A stretch of DNA of 64,000 nucleotides from an uncultured Agathobacter sp. (GCA_934365945.1 CAKRNE010000001.1:1-64000), one strand, 5' to 3'; positions 15,224 to 25,347 are shown, counted from the first letter of the stretch. Program-made: numbers and translations. Notes: generated by a model from the sequence alone, not told the origin.

Positions 15224-17038
15224 TTATTCTACTGTAACTGATTTTGCAAGGTTACGTGGCTGGTCAGGGTTTAAGCCCTTTCCTGTTGATGTGTAGTAAG
15301 CGATAAGCTGACAGATTATAACTGACTCGAAAATCGCAAACTCATCCGGTGCCTGTGGGAGTGAGATATGCACATCACAGATTGACTTATCTGTAATATC
15401 CTTATCCTTGCTAAGAAGGATAACGTATGCGCCTCTTGCCTTTACCTCGCGGATATTTGAGATGACCTTGCTGTATACATGACTCTGTGTAGCAACCGCA
15501 ATAACAGGAACACCCTCGCTGATGAGCGCGATTGTACCGTGCTTTAACTCGCCTGCTGCATAAGCCTCAGCATGAATATATGATATCTCTTTGAGCTTAA
15601 GTGCGCCCTCCATGCTTAATGCATAATCAAGTCCTCGGCCTATGTAAAACGCATTTGCAGCATTTGTCATTCTCTTTGTAAGCTGTTCAATCTCAGGTGC
15701 CTGTGTGATAACTGACTCAATGAGATTTGGAACCTCCTGCAGATTCTCAATAAATGTCTTTGCCTCTTCCTTTGTCATACGGCCGGATACAAGACCAATC
15801 TTGCATCCAATCAGGTAAAAGCTTGCCACCTGAACTGTGTATGCCTTGGTACTTGCCACGGCAATCTCAGGACCTGCGTGTGTATAAAGTACATAGTTGC
15901 TCTCACGGGCTATTGTTGAACCCTTTACATTTACGATAGAAAGCGTCTTTTTAGTATATTTATTAGCCAGACGAAGTGCCTCTAAGGTATCGATTGTCTC
16001 ACCTGACTGTGACACAAAAATAACCATTGACCTGTCTGTGAGAACAGGCTGCTCATATCTGAACTCTGATGCAATCTCAACAGAAACTGGAATACCAAAC
16101 TTGTTCTTTAAAAGAGCTTTTCCGACCATTCCTGCATACATGGCTGTACCACAGGCTACAACTGTTATGTCGCTTATATCCTCGAAGAACGAATCCGGGA
16201 TATTATCATCCTCAAAACAAGGAAGTGAATCCTTTATTCTTGGAGTGATAGTCCTTGTGATAGCTGTTGGCTGCTCATGAATTTCCTTGATCATGAAATG
16301 CGGATATCCATCCTTCTGAGCTGCCGTCACATCCCAGTTTACCTCAAGATAATCAGGCTCAACTTTCTTACCCTCTAAATCCTCCATTTCGATTCCATCA
16401 GCAGTCATTGTCATGATAGTGTACTCCGGAAGTATAAAATAGCGCTTTGAATATTTGATAAACGCTGTAAGATCTGATGCAATAAATGCTCCGTCATCGC
16501 AATATGTTGCAACCATCGGGCTTACATTTCTGACAGCAAAAATCTTTCCCGGCTGATCCTTGAACATGATACAGAACGCAAATGAACCCTGAAGCTCTGC
16601 TACTGCCTTATTAATAGTAGCCTTTGGATCTCCGTCATAGAGCTTGTTGATAAGAGCTGCTGCTACCTCTGTATCTGTCTCAGATATGAGAGACTCTGCA
16701 AGATCAAACTTGTTTACGATCTCGTGATAGTTCTCAATGATACCATTGTGGATGAGAGCGACATTTCCAACCTTGTGAGGATGAGCATTGGCATTGGTAA
16801 CTCCGCCGTGTGTTGCCCATCTTGTATGTCCGATTCCGCAGGTTGAATTGTTCTCATCATCGCAGATAGCGAGAAGATCCTTAACCTTTCCGACGGTTTT
16901 GCGGATAGAAATCTTGCCTGTATCCTTGAAATAAGCGATACCTGCACTGTCGTATCCACGATACTCTAACGCTGCGAGTCCTTCCGTCAAAATCTTCTGT
17001 GCCTCTAAACGGCCTGTAAATCCTATAATTCCACACAT
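15224..17038 (-). CDS. glmS: Glutamine-fructose-6-phosphate aminotransferase (isomerizing)
   Basis: GlmS makes glucosamine-6-phosphate from fructose-6-phosphate and glutamine, the first step toward UDP-GlcNAc for peptidoglycan. The 604-residue length is standard. The N-terminal nucleophile glutaminase domain starts MCGIIGFTG with Cys2 catalytic and has GHTRWATHG; two SIS sugar isomerase domains follow (CGTAMYAG, FVSQSGETIDTLEALR, STKAYTVQ; GRGLDYALSMEGALKLKEISYIH in part), and the C-terminus ends NLAKSVTVE. A glmS ribozyme upstream indicates feedback by its product, GlcN6P. Confidence 0.97.
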   Translation of the reverse strand: MCGIIGFTGRLEAQKILTEGLAALEYRGYDSAGIAYFKDTGKISIRKTVGKVKDLLAICDDENNSTCGIGHTRWATHGGVTNANAHPHKVGNVALIHNGIIENYHEIVNKFDLAESLISETDTEVAAALINKLYDGDPKATINKAVAELQGSFAFCIMFKDQPGKIFAVRNVSPMVATYCDDGAFIASDLTAFIKYSKRYFILPEYTIMTMTADGIEMEDLEGKKVEPDYLEVNWDVTAAQKDGYPHFMIKEIHEQPTAITRTITPRIKDSLPCFEDDNIPDSFFEDISDITVVACGTAMYAGMVGKALLKNKFGIPVSVEIASEFRYEQPVLTDRSMVIFVSQSGETIDTLEALRLANKYTKKTLSIVNVKGSTIARESNYVLYTHAGPEIAVASTKAYTVQVASFYLIGCKIGLVSGRMTKEEAKTFIENLQEVPNLIESVITQAPEIEQLTKRMTNAANAFYIGRGLDYALSMEGALKLKEISYIHAEAYAAGELKHGTIALISEGVPVIAVATQSHVYSKVISNIREVKARGAYVILLSKDKDITDKSICDVHISLPQAPDEFAIFESVIICQLIAYYTSTGKGLNPDQPRNLAKSVTVE

Positions 17039-17107
17039 AATGTTAGATCTCCTTTTCGATATATAATTTTAAATGTACAAATTGTAACTGTTCTGAATAG
17101 CTACTTG

Positions 17108-17260
17108 ATTTATATGGTTCTCTCGCTTTGTTTTGATGTCTCCATCATATTTGGCTTGAGATGCGCATCCATATATGCGTCCAGGCATCCGCCGAATTTT
17201 CGATAACCTGAAACCTCGTTAACCGGCATCATTTTTCCGTACCTGCCGGTGCATGGCGCT
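17108..17260 (-). ncRNA. glmS ribozyme/riboswitch
   Basis: The minus strand shows the conserved core in order: AGCGCC at the cleavage site (cut expected between 17260 and 17259), a CCGGCAGG/CCGG P2-type stem, GGTTAACGAGG, GGTTATCGAAAATTCGGCGG followed by ATGCC, and further down AAACAAAGCGAGA matching the P4 end. This self-cleaving RNA uses GlcN6P as cofactor and destabilises the glmS mRNA. It lies 70 bp upstream of the glmS start, downstream of the promoter at 17312-17340. Confidence 0.95.
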
Positions 17261-17311
17261 AAAGTTTTTAACTTTTCGAAATCCAATTGCTCCTTTTTCT
17301 TGGACTTTGTT

Positions 17312-17340
17312 ATTCTACCACATTGGGATAAATGACTCAA
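17312..17340 (-). promoter_or_regulatory. Promoter of glmS
   Basis: TTGAGT (17335-17340), 17-base spacer, TAGAAT (17312-17317) on the minus strand, 52 bp upstream of the ribozyme cleavage site. Confidence 0.65.
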
Positions 17341-17435
17341 TTGTAAAATTAGCTGAATTTTTCATAAATGTGGGGGTAAATCTATAATATGCGACTAGAA
17401 TATTATAATATGCCCAAACTTCACATATCAAATTA

Positions 17436-17491
17436 TTTAAAAGCCGGCTAGTATACAGTATATTCCTCAGAACAACTGTTTACTAGCCGAC
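17436..17491 (-). terminator. Terminator of the large secreted protein gene
   Basis: On the minus strand CGGCTAGTA (17481-17489) pairs with TACTAGCCG (17445-17453), extended inside by ACAGT/ACTGT, and is followed by GCTTTTAAAT. It lies ~35 bp past the stop at 17524. Confidence 0.7.
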
Positions 17492-17523
17492 TAATCTACT
17501 TTTTATATGAGAAATTTTCAGCT

Positions 17524-20439
17524 CTATGGTATTGGTTTCCAAAATATTGTTGTATATTCTGTTCTATATTCATCAGCTTCTTCTTTTGTAAGTTCTTTCT
17601 TGTCAAAATCAATACCTGCAATATAATAATTCAACTCTCCTGTATCGGCATTTTCTTCCGACCACATATCAAAACTATAATCCAGTACATTATTTTGTAT
17701 CGTATAATATGACATCTCATATGAATAACCCAAACTTCGATATTCATTATATGCTATAGCATGATATTTTTGTGAATAGTAAAACTCGCCAGAAGTAGAC
17801 AACACATCTATTTTATATGGCGAATCCGTGTCATACTCCATTCCTGGAATAATTGTTATCTTTTGTGTATTAACGTCTAGGGTAAAAATGGTCATACTAC
17901 TCCAACTATTATCAGTGCCATATAAAAGTAATTCATCGACTCCATTTCCATCTATATCAAAAATGGCATAATATGCCGGTGTTGTGTTGTTCCATTCTGC
18001 ACCAATATAAGTTTTATATTCTCTATTCTTTAAAAATTCATAATATGCTCTTGATTTAATATTACTATCTTCCTTTGGGGTATATTCTGAAAATGGGGTA
18101 ATTGAATATCCTATAATATTATTATTGTACTCCTCCCATTTTTTCATTCCCTCTTCTTCGGATATGTTTTTCATCTTACTTAAATCAAATCCTGAATCCG
18201 TACCATATTCTTCAGTCGCATGAAACCAAGGCGTGCTTTGAGCATCATCTTCATCATATATTACAGCATCAACTACCGAAAGTGCTTTATTTTTCACATC
18301 AATTACACATTCCTCTTGTGATGTAAGTCTTGCGCCCCCTGATCCATATTGATATATTCTTCCATTTTTTGAAAGGCTGATTCCAAATCTTTCCCATGTT
18401 GTACCGAGATGAACTATTTGATTATCAATACATGTATACAAATCAAGAATCCATCCATTATTTTCCGAATCTTTGTCGCCTATCAACAACTCTGGAACAC
18501 CATTTCCATCTATGTCAATAAATGCATATCCTGTATTACCTAACTCTTTATAATTTTCATTATACAAATATGCTATACTGACATCATCATTATCCGTCCA
18601 ATTCTGATTCTTTATTTTGTAATAATACATGTCAAGAACATCTTTATATAATTCTTCTCCATCCACAGAAGAAACCACACACTTTAACAACTCGCCATCA
18701 TCATATTCACTAAGATACTGATTATTATTTTCCGGTAAAAAACCATAACAACCATACTTATTAGTCTTATCCGCATCCTTTAGCTTAACAAGACACTTTG
18801 CAATTTCCTGATTGACCATTTTTTGTGTGCTCTCATAAGTCGGATTATCTTCTTTTGTCTTTTCAGTTAACGCTCCAACTGCTGCATCTCTTGTGATATA
18901 ACAGCTCTTTAAATAGGCATAGCAATACTGTGTCACCTCGTACAGATTCTTCGATGTTATATTATTTGCATCCTTGAACACAGCATCCCTTTTATCAATA
19001 TAAGACTTGAAAGTATCAGACTGTACAATTCCGGCATACATACTCTGCAAAAAACAGTCCGTATTGCTTAATCCATTTTTCACCCAAGGAACCGTTTCCT
19101 TAGAAATGTCCCATATTAACAAATATATCTTTGATTCTGTATCAAGTAATGTTGTAGAAACATCCAGCCCTTCTTTAAGTAAATCCCCCATATTATTCAT
19201 CAGATAATTATATGCCGAATATGAGACTATATCTGTTTCCAACGTATTTTTATAATCTCTCAAACCATCTTTCATAGCCTTAGACATAACACAGCCGTAA
19301 TTTGAATTCTTAATAAATGTATCCAACGATTTCACTGCAAACTTGTCCTGATTCTGAAACTCACTTGCATATCCTGTAATTTCCATTACTGAATAGAATG
19401 CCTCCATAAAACCTGTTGCCTCTTTAAAACTCTTTGATACCTGTACAAAAGGATCTGTTGTCTCAGAAAAGAAATCAGCTCTTGAACACAATTTATCTAA
19501 TTCCTGATACGATTTATTGTAAGCATCCACAGATGCTTTATTTTCAACAACCATTTTTTTCTTCAAATCAGCTGTCTTCTTAGAAAGATTTTCTATCTTA
19601 TAATCATACGCATCATCTATCTGTTTCATGGATTTTACAACCCAATTATCTCCATTAAATGGCTTCAGTTTTTCCTTCATTGCATCTACATCCTGACTCA
19701 ATTCTTCATCTGAATAAGTACAGAACATCTTTGCAAATGATTCCGAATACTTTGCATCATAGCTTGACGAATCCATGCTAAATGAATTAATCAACTGGCA
19801 CCATGATGCTCCATCCCAGTCAAGCACACCATTAAATATCTGAACCATATTGGCTGCAGTACCCATTGCAAACATTGAACCAGGTGTCGCTCCTGCATCA
19901 GCTTCCCAATCAAACAAATAACGTTCATTATTTTTCAACACATCCATGTAGATATCAACTATATTCTTCTCCGGCATATCAACATGAATCTTTTTATCCA
20001 GTACAACATCTGAACTATTCAACAATAACAGGCTGAATTCAAAAGGAATCCACTCTCCATCCGCATTCTTTACTGTCTCAAATGGAGCCTCATAATCTAC
20101 CATCTTGTTAAATAACATATGTCCAACCTTTGTACTGTCATAGTAAAATGTTGTAATACCATACGGTACAGTGTTGCTAAATTCTTTGTTGAAAACAGCC
20201 ACATACTCATCGCCTGCTTTAACCTGATACCCAAGCCTTTCTCCAAGCTGTTTTGCATTTACATACAAATGTCCGTCATCTACCATCGCATCCAGATTTT
20301 CTGTTGTTCCTAAATTATCGGAGAACTCAACCGGAAGTGTATTGTACGAAATATCAGCACTCTTTGTTTCTGTCGCATACGCTGTGCCGGTTGTCAATAA
20401 TATTATTGCGCTTAACAAAATACTAATTATTTTTTTCAT
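17524..20439 (-). CDS. Large secreted modular protein A (stalk-like N-terminus, Ca-binding repeats at C-terminus)
   Basis: A 971-residue exported protein of unknown function. It has a signal peptide (MKKIISILLSAIILLTTGTA), a region resembling a copper amine oxidase N-terminal-like stalk fold (~50-130, HLYVNAKQLGERLGYQV), and a long helical middle (~150-575). Beyond residue ~578 are two FG-GAP/VCBS-like loops, AFIDIDGNGVPELLIGD (~636) and AIFDIDGNGVDELLLYG (~826), which fit D-x-D-x-N-G calcium sites. The ATG at 20439 is chosen because GAGGAG lies 7 bases upstream; longer in-frame starts lack one. It overlaps the upstream lipoprotein gene by 17 bp. The first ~578 residues match the protein at 21125-23677; the C-termini do not. 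Confidence 0.8.
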   Translation of the reverse strand: MKKIISILLSAIILLTTGTAYATETKSADISYNTLPVEFSDNLGTTENLDAMVDDGHLYVNAKQLGERLGYQVKAGDEYVAVFNKEFSNTVPYGITTFYYDSTKVGHMLFNKMVDYEAPFETVKNADGEWIPFEFSLLLLNSSDVVLDKKIHVDMPEKNIVDIYMDVLKNNERYLFDWEADAGATPGSMFAMGTAANMVQIFNGVLDWDGASWCQLINSFSMDSSSYDAKYSESFAKMFCTYSDEELSQDVDAMKEKLKPFNGDNWVVKSMKQIDDAYDYKIENLSKKTADLKKKMVVENKASVDAYNKSYQELDKLCSRADFFSETTDPFVQVSKSFKEATGFMEAFYSVMEITGYASEFQNQDKFAVKSLDTFIKNSNYGCVMSKAMKDGLRDYKNTLETDIVSYSAYNYLMNNMGDLLKEGLDVSTTLLDTESKIYLLIWDISKETVPWVKNGLSNTDCFLQSMYAGIVQSDTFKSYIDKRDAVFKDANNITSKNLYEVTQYCYAYLKSCYITRDAAVGALTEKTKEDNPTYESTQKMVNQEIAKCLVKLKDADKTNKYGCYGFLPENNNQYLSEYDDGELLKCVVSSVDGEELYKDVLDMYYYKIKNQNWTDNDDVSIAYLYNENYKELGNTGYAFIDIDGNGVPELLIGDKDSENNGWILDLYTCIDNQIVHLGTTWERFGISLSKNGRIYQYGSGGARLTSQEECVIDVKNKALSVVDAVIYDEDDAQSTPWFHATEEYGTDSGFDLSKMKNISEEEGMKKWEEYNNNIIGYSITPFSEYTPKEDSNIKSRAYYEFLKNREYKTYIGAEWNNTTPAYYAIFDIDGNGVDELLLYGTDNSWSSMTIFTLDVNTQKITIIPGMEYDTDSPYKIDVLSTSGEFYYSQKYHAIAYNEYRSLGYSYEMSYYTIQNNVLDYSFDMWSEENADTGELNYYIAGIDFDKKELTKEEADEYRTEYTTIFWKPIP

Positions 20440-21028
20440 CACCATTCTCCTCACTAAGTTCCTTTTGCACATCCTGCATCAGCTCCTGATAAGCAGTAAC
20501 CAAATTGCCGGTCAATGCATTGACAAATTCCTCAGTATCGTATTCTGCTGAATATATTCCATCCTTATATGTATATGGAATTTCCACTTCATTAGTAACT
20601 TTTTCGGCATTTGAAATATAATCATCTGTAAATGATTCTATATTTTCCTCTGTCACTTCACTCCTTTTCATCTCGGTAAAATACTTGGAAAAATCAGGTG
20701 CTGTTATTTTATATGTAACTGTATCTTTTCCCACCTTTTTCACCTTGATTGTGTCATGCTTTATAATTTTAGACATCAATCCATTTTTCTGATTTGTTTC
20801 GGTGTCTGTCTCGAAGAAATCTTTTAATTCCTCATCTGCTTTTATTTCATCGGTTCCGTTAATGATAGCATCTAGTTTTGTTATATCTTTTGATTCTACT
20901 GCGTCAACCACCTTGTTTGCCTGCTTTTCTACTTTCTTGTCAGTATTAACGTCACAGGCTGTAAAAATGATTGAACATCCTAGAATCGCGATTGCTATTC
21001 CTGATTTTATAAATTTGCATTTTTTCAT
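20423..21028 (-). CDS. Secreted lipoprotein (partner of large protein A)
   Basis: A 201-residue predicted lipoprotein: signal peptide with lipobox FTAC (Cys at ~25), then a charged domain with EKQANKVVDAVESKDI, a central KKVGKDTVTYKITAPDF strand-like stretch, and EEFVNALTGNLVTAYQEL near the C-terminus. The general plan resembles DUF5105-like or other clostridial lipoproteins; no enzyme motif is seen. The ATG at 21028 follows GGAAGGAGCAGCAAC. Its 3' end holds the ribosome site of large protein A, so the pair is translationally coupled. A second, broken copy lies in pieces at 23678-23867 and 25432-25600. Confidence 0.75.
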   Translation of the reverse strand: MKKCKFIKSGIAIAILGCSIIFTACDVNTDKKVEKQANKVVDAVESKDITKLDAIINGTDEIKADEELKDFFETDTETNQKNGLMSKIIKHDTIKVKKVGKDTVTYKITAPDFSKYFTEMKRSEVTEENIESFTDDYISNAEKVTNEVEIPYTYKDGIYSAEYDTEEFVNALTGNLVTAYQELMQDVQKELSEENGDEKNN

Positions 21029-21124
21029 GTTGCTGCTCCTTCCTAATAGAAATGATTTACTATATATTTTAATAAACAAAACTTGCATGGATACAATGCA
21101 TTTAATAAGATTATTCGCATTAGT

Positions 21125-23677
21125 TTATTCTGCATGATTGTATCCACAATAACTATCCGCAGAATGTAAAGATAATGATTTTACACTTCCATTTTCCAGA
21201 TAAATGTCAAAAAAGTAAGTATTTGATTTATCTTTACAAAATATAGTATCTGTTTGATCTTTTTGTATTGTCCAGATATCGCTTTTACTCAATATAGTTC
21301 TTACGCTATCCACATCCATATTATATTTAACCCCACATAACATATAACCGCCATCGCCAGTTATATCAATCTCTCTAATGCTATCATCCTTATGACAAGC
21401 AAAACAAACATTATCATTTTGTTTAAATTTTCCTGCATCTACTTCATTTTCAATTGTGAATTTTATGTTTTGATCTATTTGAGATATGTTCTCTCCAATA
21501 TATCCGGAAAGTTCTATTTCATCTTTTCCAACATTTTCTTCTTCAACCTCATTATAAACACTTTGAGCTCCTTTTCTTATCCAATAAAGATTATATGAAT
21601 TATCATTTATATCTTTCATTACCAAATATTTTTTATCTTTTCCAATAAGCATTGTATCTTGAACATTCTGATTTTCTTCATACATATTAATATTATAGTT
21701 TAAATGATCATTTTCAATGCTACATACCCCCTTTCCACCAAGTCCTATTCCAATATAGAACGAAAAATCGCCGTTTTCATCAATTTCTAAATCAGCACCA
21801 TACTGTGTTAATCCACTTCCATACATAAAACTAAGAGAACGATCATTATTCTTATTTGTTGCAACACTATCCAATACCCATATTCCCACAAAATCTTTCA
21901 AATCACTTTTATTTTGCACAGCATCTATAATTGAACTATCATCATACTCACCCAAATACTGTTCATTGTTTTCTGGCAAGAGTCCATAACACCCATACTT
22001 ATTTGTTTTATCAGCATTTTTTAGCTTAATCAAATATTCCGCAATTTCCTGATTTACCATCTTCTGTGTGCTTTCATATGTAGGATTATTTTTCTTTGTT
22101 TTTTCAGTTAATGAACCTACTGCTGCATCTCTCGTTATATAACAGCTTTTAAGATATGCATAACAATACTGGGAAAGTTCATACAGATTTTCCGGTGTTA
22201 TATTCTTAGCATCTCCAAACACAACATTTCGTTTGTTTATATATGTGCTAAAGGTGTCAGACTGTATAATTCCGGCATACATACTCTGTAAAAAACATTC
22301 AGTATTGCTTAGACTATTTTTGACAAGCGGAATCGCCCCTTTAGCAATATCCCACGCTAACAAGTATAGCTTAGAATCCATATCCAGTATTGTAGTTGAT
22401 ATATCTATAGTATCTGTAAATAAATCTGTCATATTATTCATCAGATAATTATATGCAGAATATGCTACAATATCGGTTTCCAGTGTCTTTTTGTAATCCC
22501 CCATGCTATCTTTCATAGCCTTAGACATTACACAGCTCGAATCAGATTTTTTTATTAATGTATCTAATGATTTTACTGCAAATTCGTCCTGATTTTTAAA
22601 CTCGCTGGCATAACCAATAACTTCCGACATCTTATAAAATACATCCAAAAAGCTGGTAACATTCTTAAATTCTTTTGAAGCGGTTAAAAATGGATCTGTC
22701 ATATCTGAAAAATAATCTGCTGTATTACACATTTTATCAAGTTCTTGATATGATTTGTTAAACTTCGCTACAGATGTGCCATTTTCTACATCAATTTTTT
22801 TCTTTAAATCAGCTGTTTTTTCAGATAAATCTCCAATATTATCATCTATAATATCGTCAACTTTTTTTATTGATTTTGCAACCCAATTATCCCCATTAAA
22901 AGGTTTCATTTTCTCTTGCATTGCTTTTGCATTAAGAGTTAATTCTTCATCTGAGTATGTACAAAACATTCTGGCAAAGCTCTCTGCATATTTTCGATCA
23001 TAGCTATCCATTTTCAGGTAAAAACTATCTATTAATTGAGACCACGACGCTCCATCTTTATCCAAAATACCACTAAATACCTGAACAAAATATGCTCCTG
23101 TCCCCATGGCAAATATTGAACCTTCTGAAGCACCGGCATCGCTTTTCCAATCAAATAAATATCTATCATTATTTTTTAATATATCCATATAAATATCTAC
23201 GATATTTTTTTGTGGCATTTCAATGTGCACCTGATTATCAAGCACAATATCAGAACTATTTAATAATAAAAGACTAAATTCAAATGGAATCCACACCCCA
23301 TCCGAATTTTTAACAATCTTAAATGGAGCTTCATAATCAACCATTTTATTAAATAACATATGTCTTACTTTTGTACTATCATAGTAAAAGGTAGTAAGAC
23401 CATAAGGAACTGTATTACTAAAATTTTTATTGTAAATTGCTACGTATTCATTTCCAACTTCAGCCTGATAACCAAGTCTATCTCCTAACTGTTCTGCATC
23501 TACATAAAGATGATCATCTGTCATCATTACATTAAGTTCTTCTGTCATCCCAAGATTATCTGAGAACTCAACAGAAAGCGTATTATAAGATATATCAGTT
23601 GTTTCTGTAGCTAATGCCGTATATGTAGATGACATTAGCATAATTGCGCAAAGAAAAAAACTAATCACTCTCTTCAT
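21125..23677 (-). CDS. Large secreted modular protein B
   Basis: An 850-residue exported protein, paralogue of protein A over residues 1-578 (shared blocks such as PFNGDNWV, KTADLKKK, NPTYESTQKMVNQEIA, TNKYGCYG). After LGEYDD (~579) the sequence is unrelated: a beta-rich segment (WVLDSVATNKNNDRSLSFMY, LEIDENGDFSFYIG) recalling lipocalin-like domains, and a last part with three Cys and IREIDITGDGGYML. The ATG at 23677 follows GAGGAG by 9 bases; the longer in-frame start lies inside a degraded lipoprotein remnant. Codons are more AT-rich than in protein A. Function unknown. Confidence 0.8.
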   Translation of the reverse strand: MKRVISFFLCAIMLMSSTYTALATETTDISYNTLSVEFSDNLGMTEELNVMMTDDHLYVDAEQLGDRLGYQAEVGNEYVAIYNKNFSNTVPYGLTTFYYDSTKVRHMLFNKMVDYEAPFKIVKNSDGVWIPFEFSLLLLNSSDIVLDNQVHIEMPQKNIVDIYMDILKNNDRYLFDWKSDAGASEGSIFAMGTGAYFVQVFSGILDKDGASWSQLIDSFYLKMDSYDRKYAESFARMFCTYSDEELTLNAKAMQEKMKPFNGDNWVAKSIKKVDDIIDDNIGDLSEKTADLKKKIDVENGTSVAKFNKSYQELDKMCNTADYFSDMTDPFLTASKEFKNVTSFLDVFYKMSEVIGYASEFKNQDEFAVKSLDTLIKKSDSSCVMSKAMKDSMGDYKKTLETDIVAYSAYNYLMNNMTDLFTDTIDISTTILDMDSKLYLLAWDIAKGAIPLVKNSLSNTECFLQSMYAGIIQSDTFSTYINKRNVVFGDAKNITPENLYELSQYCYAYLKSCYITRDAAVGSLTEKTKKNNPTYESTQKMVNQEIAEYLIKLKNADKTNKYGCYGLLPENNEQYLGEYDDSSIIDAVQNKSDLKDFVGIWVLDSVATNKNNDRSLSFMYGSGLTQYGADLEIDENGDFSFYIGIGLGGKGVCSIENDHLNYNINMYEENQNVQDTMLIGKDKKYLVMKDINDNSYNLYWIRKGAQSVYNEVEEENVGKDEIELSGYIGENISQIDQNIKFTIENEVDAGKFKQNDNVCFACHKDDSIREIDITGDGGYMLCGVKYNMDVDSVRTILSKSDIWTIQKDQTDTIFCKDKSNTYFFDIYLENGSVKSLSLHSADSYCGYNHAE

Positions 23678-23867
23678 TATTGATATCTCCTCACTTATCT
23701 CATATTGTATATCCAAAATCAGTTTCTGATACGCTGTAATCATATTTCATGTTAGTGCATTTATAAATTCTCTTATGTCATATTCTATAGAAAATTTCTC
23801 ATCCTCATATATTCATCTGCTGTATAGTCATCCATAAAAGAATCTATTTTTTCTACCACTTTATTTA
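23678..23867 (-). pseudogene. C-terminal remnant of a second lipoprotein copy
   Basis: Translating the minus strand just upstream of protein B gives VEKIDSFMDDYTADEY, then in another frame FSIEYDIREFINALT, then a TGA stop, then MITAYQKLILDIQYEISEE. These match the C-terminus of the intact lipoprotein at 20423-21028 (IESFTDDYI, YSAEYDTEEFVNALT, VTAYQELMQDVQKELSEE) but with a frameshift and an in-frame stop. It is therefore a decayed copy that keeps the ribosome site of protein B. Confidence 0.75.
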
Positions 23868-23870
23868 ATA

Positions 23871-23916
23871 AAAAAGTGATTCACGGAATATTACACTTAT
23901 CATGAATCACTTTTTT
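23871..23916 (-). terminator. Terminator of the WG-repeat lipoprotein gene
   Basis: On the minus strand AAAAGTGATTCA pairs with TGAATCACTTTT around an 18-20-nt loop and is followed by T6, 27 bp past the stop at 23943. The stem is symmetric in A/T flanks, so it may act in both directions. Confidence 0.75.
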
Positions 23917-23942
23917 ACTATTTATCTATATCATATATCTGA

Positions 23943-25238
23943 TTATTTTTCTGCTGCAAATCTATAAACTTCATATTTATCACCGTTTTGTCTAGCTATA
24001 TATAATGCATCAGATCCAGCTATAACAGTATCATCAAATATACTTTTCCCTTTAAGACATGGGTAATCCCCAACATTATAAGTAAATAAATCATTAGTAT
24101 CTATAATATTAGCATCTTTGTCTATCAAGATAACTTCAGAATTACTGTTCAATAAAAAGAAATATCCACATTCATAATTTAAATTATATGGAGCTTCTAT
24201 CGAATACATTTCAAAGTATCTATCATTACACAATTTTTCGTTATCCCCTTCCAATAACCATGTATCATCATATCGTCTTAATATAATATTATCTTTTTTT
24301 CCAAGTGTATAACTATATCCATCTCCATTTCCTTTATGTATTCCAGTCCAATCTGTATAGAATCCATTTGTTTCTGTCATTGTACCATCCGTATCGAAAA
24401 TATACGTTGTTTCCCAATTTCTAGTACCATAACTTATTAAAATTTGATTATTTATTTCTCCTACTTTCAAATGAGATCCAAAACAATCCCAAATCGTCGA
24501 ATTGTCTTTATTATTTATATATATATGACTATCATCGGTATAAATTAAATAGTAATCCTTTGTCAATTGATAATAAAACTTTATTATTTCTTCTTCTCCT
24601 GCTGAAAAGGATCCAACTTCATTTTTTTCCTTGTCATAAAAAATGATTTTTCCATTTCCCATTGCATACTCAATATCTCCATTATTATATTCTTTATCAA
24701 CATAAGATGTATCTAATGGTCTAGAATAATATTTAATATTATCATCCGCATCTCCTAATAAAGGTTTTATTTCGATAACAGTATTATCTTCTTTCCCATT
24801 TGTGTCTAATAAATATTCCTCATCCTGATAGCTTACTTGAAACAATAAAGTATCTGCTCCCTGTTGCTCAACCTCTTGTCTATTATAAAAACTCACCTCA
24901 TCATATTTTAATGGAATAACTTCCTTACCTTTAGAATTTATTACACCAAACAATCTTCCATCCATTTTAGATACAATAAAATATCCATTACAATAATCTT
25001 CAACTTTATAATCAGTTGTAAGATATAAATTGTCTTCGGTATTTTTCTCTACTGCTTTCTCGGTATTTTCCTTTGTGTTTTCTTTATATGTACTCTCTGA
25101 ATAATTTTTTACAATTTTAGATATTTCCGTATTTAATGTTTTCTGCTCATTCTGTGTGCTTCTATTTGTAGAGCATGCTCCTAGTAATGTTGATACCAAC
25201 ACTGTACACATAAGTATTTTTACTATTTCCTTCTTCAT
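23943..25238 (-). CDS. Lipoprotein with WG-like repeats
   Basis: A 431-residue predicted lipoprotein (MKKEIVKILMCTVLVSTLLG then AC, Cys at ~22). Residues ~75-100 contain a WG-type repeat (DGRLFGVINSKGKEVIPLKY), and further beta-rich repeats with alternating hydrophobics follow (YLLDTNGKED, GKIIFYDKEKNEVGSF, YIFDTDGTMTETNG), suggesting a beta-propeller-like surface domain. The function is not known. The ATG at 25238 is better spaced from AAAGG than the one two codons earlier. Its promoter carries the same inverted-repeat operator as the zinc-ribbon operon at 27.7 kb. It is AT-rich and sits between two fragments of the broken lipoprotein copy. Confidence 0.75.
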   Translation of the reverse strand: MKKEIVKILMCTVLVSTLLGACSTNRSTQNEQKTLNTEISKIVKNYSESTYKENTKENTEKAVEKNTEDNLYLTTDYKVEDYCNGYFIVSKMDGRLFGVINSKGKEVIPLKYDEVSFYNRQEVEQQGADTLLFQVSYQDEEYLLDTNGKEDNTVIEIKPLLGDADDNIKYYSRPLDTSYVDKEYNNGDIEYAMGNGKIIFYDKEKNEVGSFSAGEEEIIKFYYQLTKDYYLIYTDDSHIYINNKDNSTIWDCFGSHLKVGEINNQILISYGTRNWETTYIFDTDGTMTETNGFYTDWTGIHKGNGDGYSYTLGKKDNIILRRYDDTWLLEGDNEKLCNDRYFEMYSIEAPYNLNYECGYFFLLNSNSEVILIDKDANIIDTNDLFTYNVGDYPCLKGKSIFDDTVIAGSDALYIARQNGDKYEVYRFAAEK

Positions 25239-25311
25239 AATCATTATCCTTTCATAAAGCTTTGCTATGTTCTAGTGTATCTGATACATATTTTCTATTA
25301 ATTATGAAATA

Positions 25312-25347
25312 ATTATAGTTCAGATATTTACTAAATTGAATAGTAAG
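25312..25347 (-). promoter_or_regulatory. Promoter with overlapping inverted-repeat operator (copy 1)
   Basis: On the minus strand TTCAAT (25335-25340), 17-base spacer, TATAAT (25312-25317). The inverted repeat TTTACTA-N7-TAGTAAG (25327-25347) overlaps the -35. A near-identical promoter/operator lies at 27738-27773. Confidence 0.65.

Noticed and set aside
17110..17340. 76-codon open frame upstream of glmS
   Set aside because: It lies exactly over the glmS ribozyme, whose conserved core explains the sequence; no ribosome site or protein family fits.
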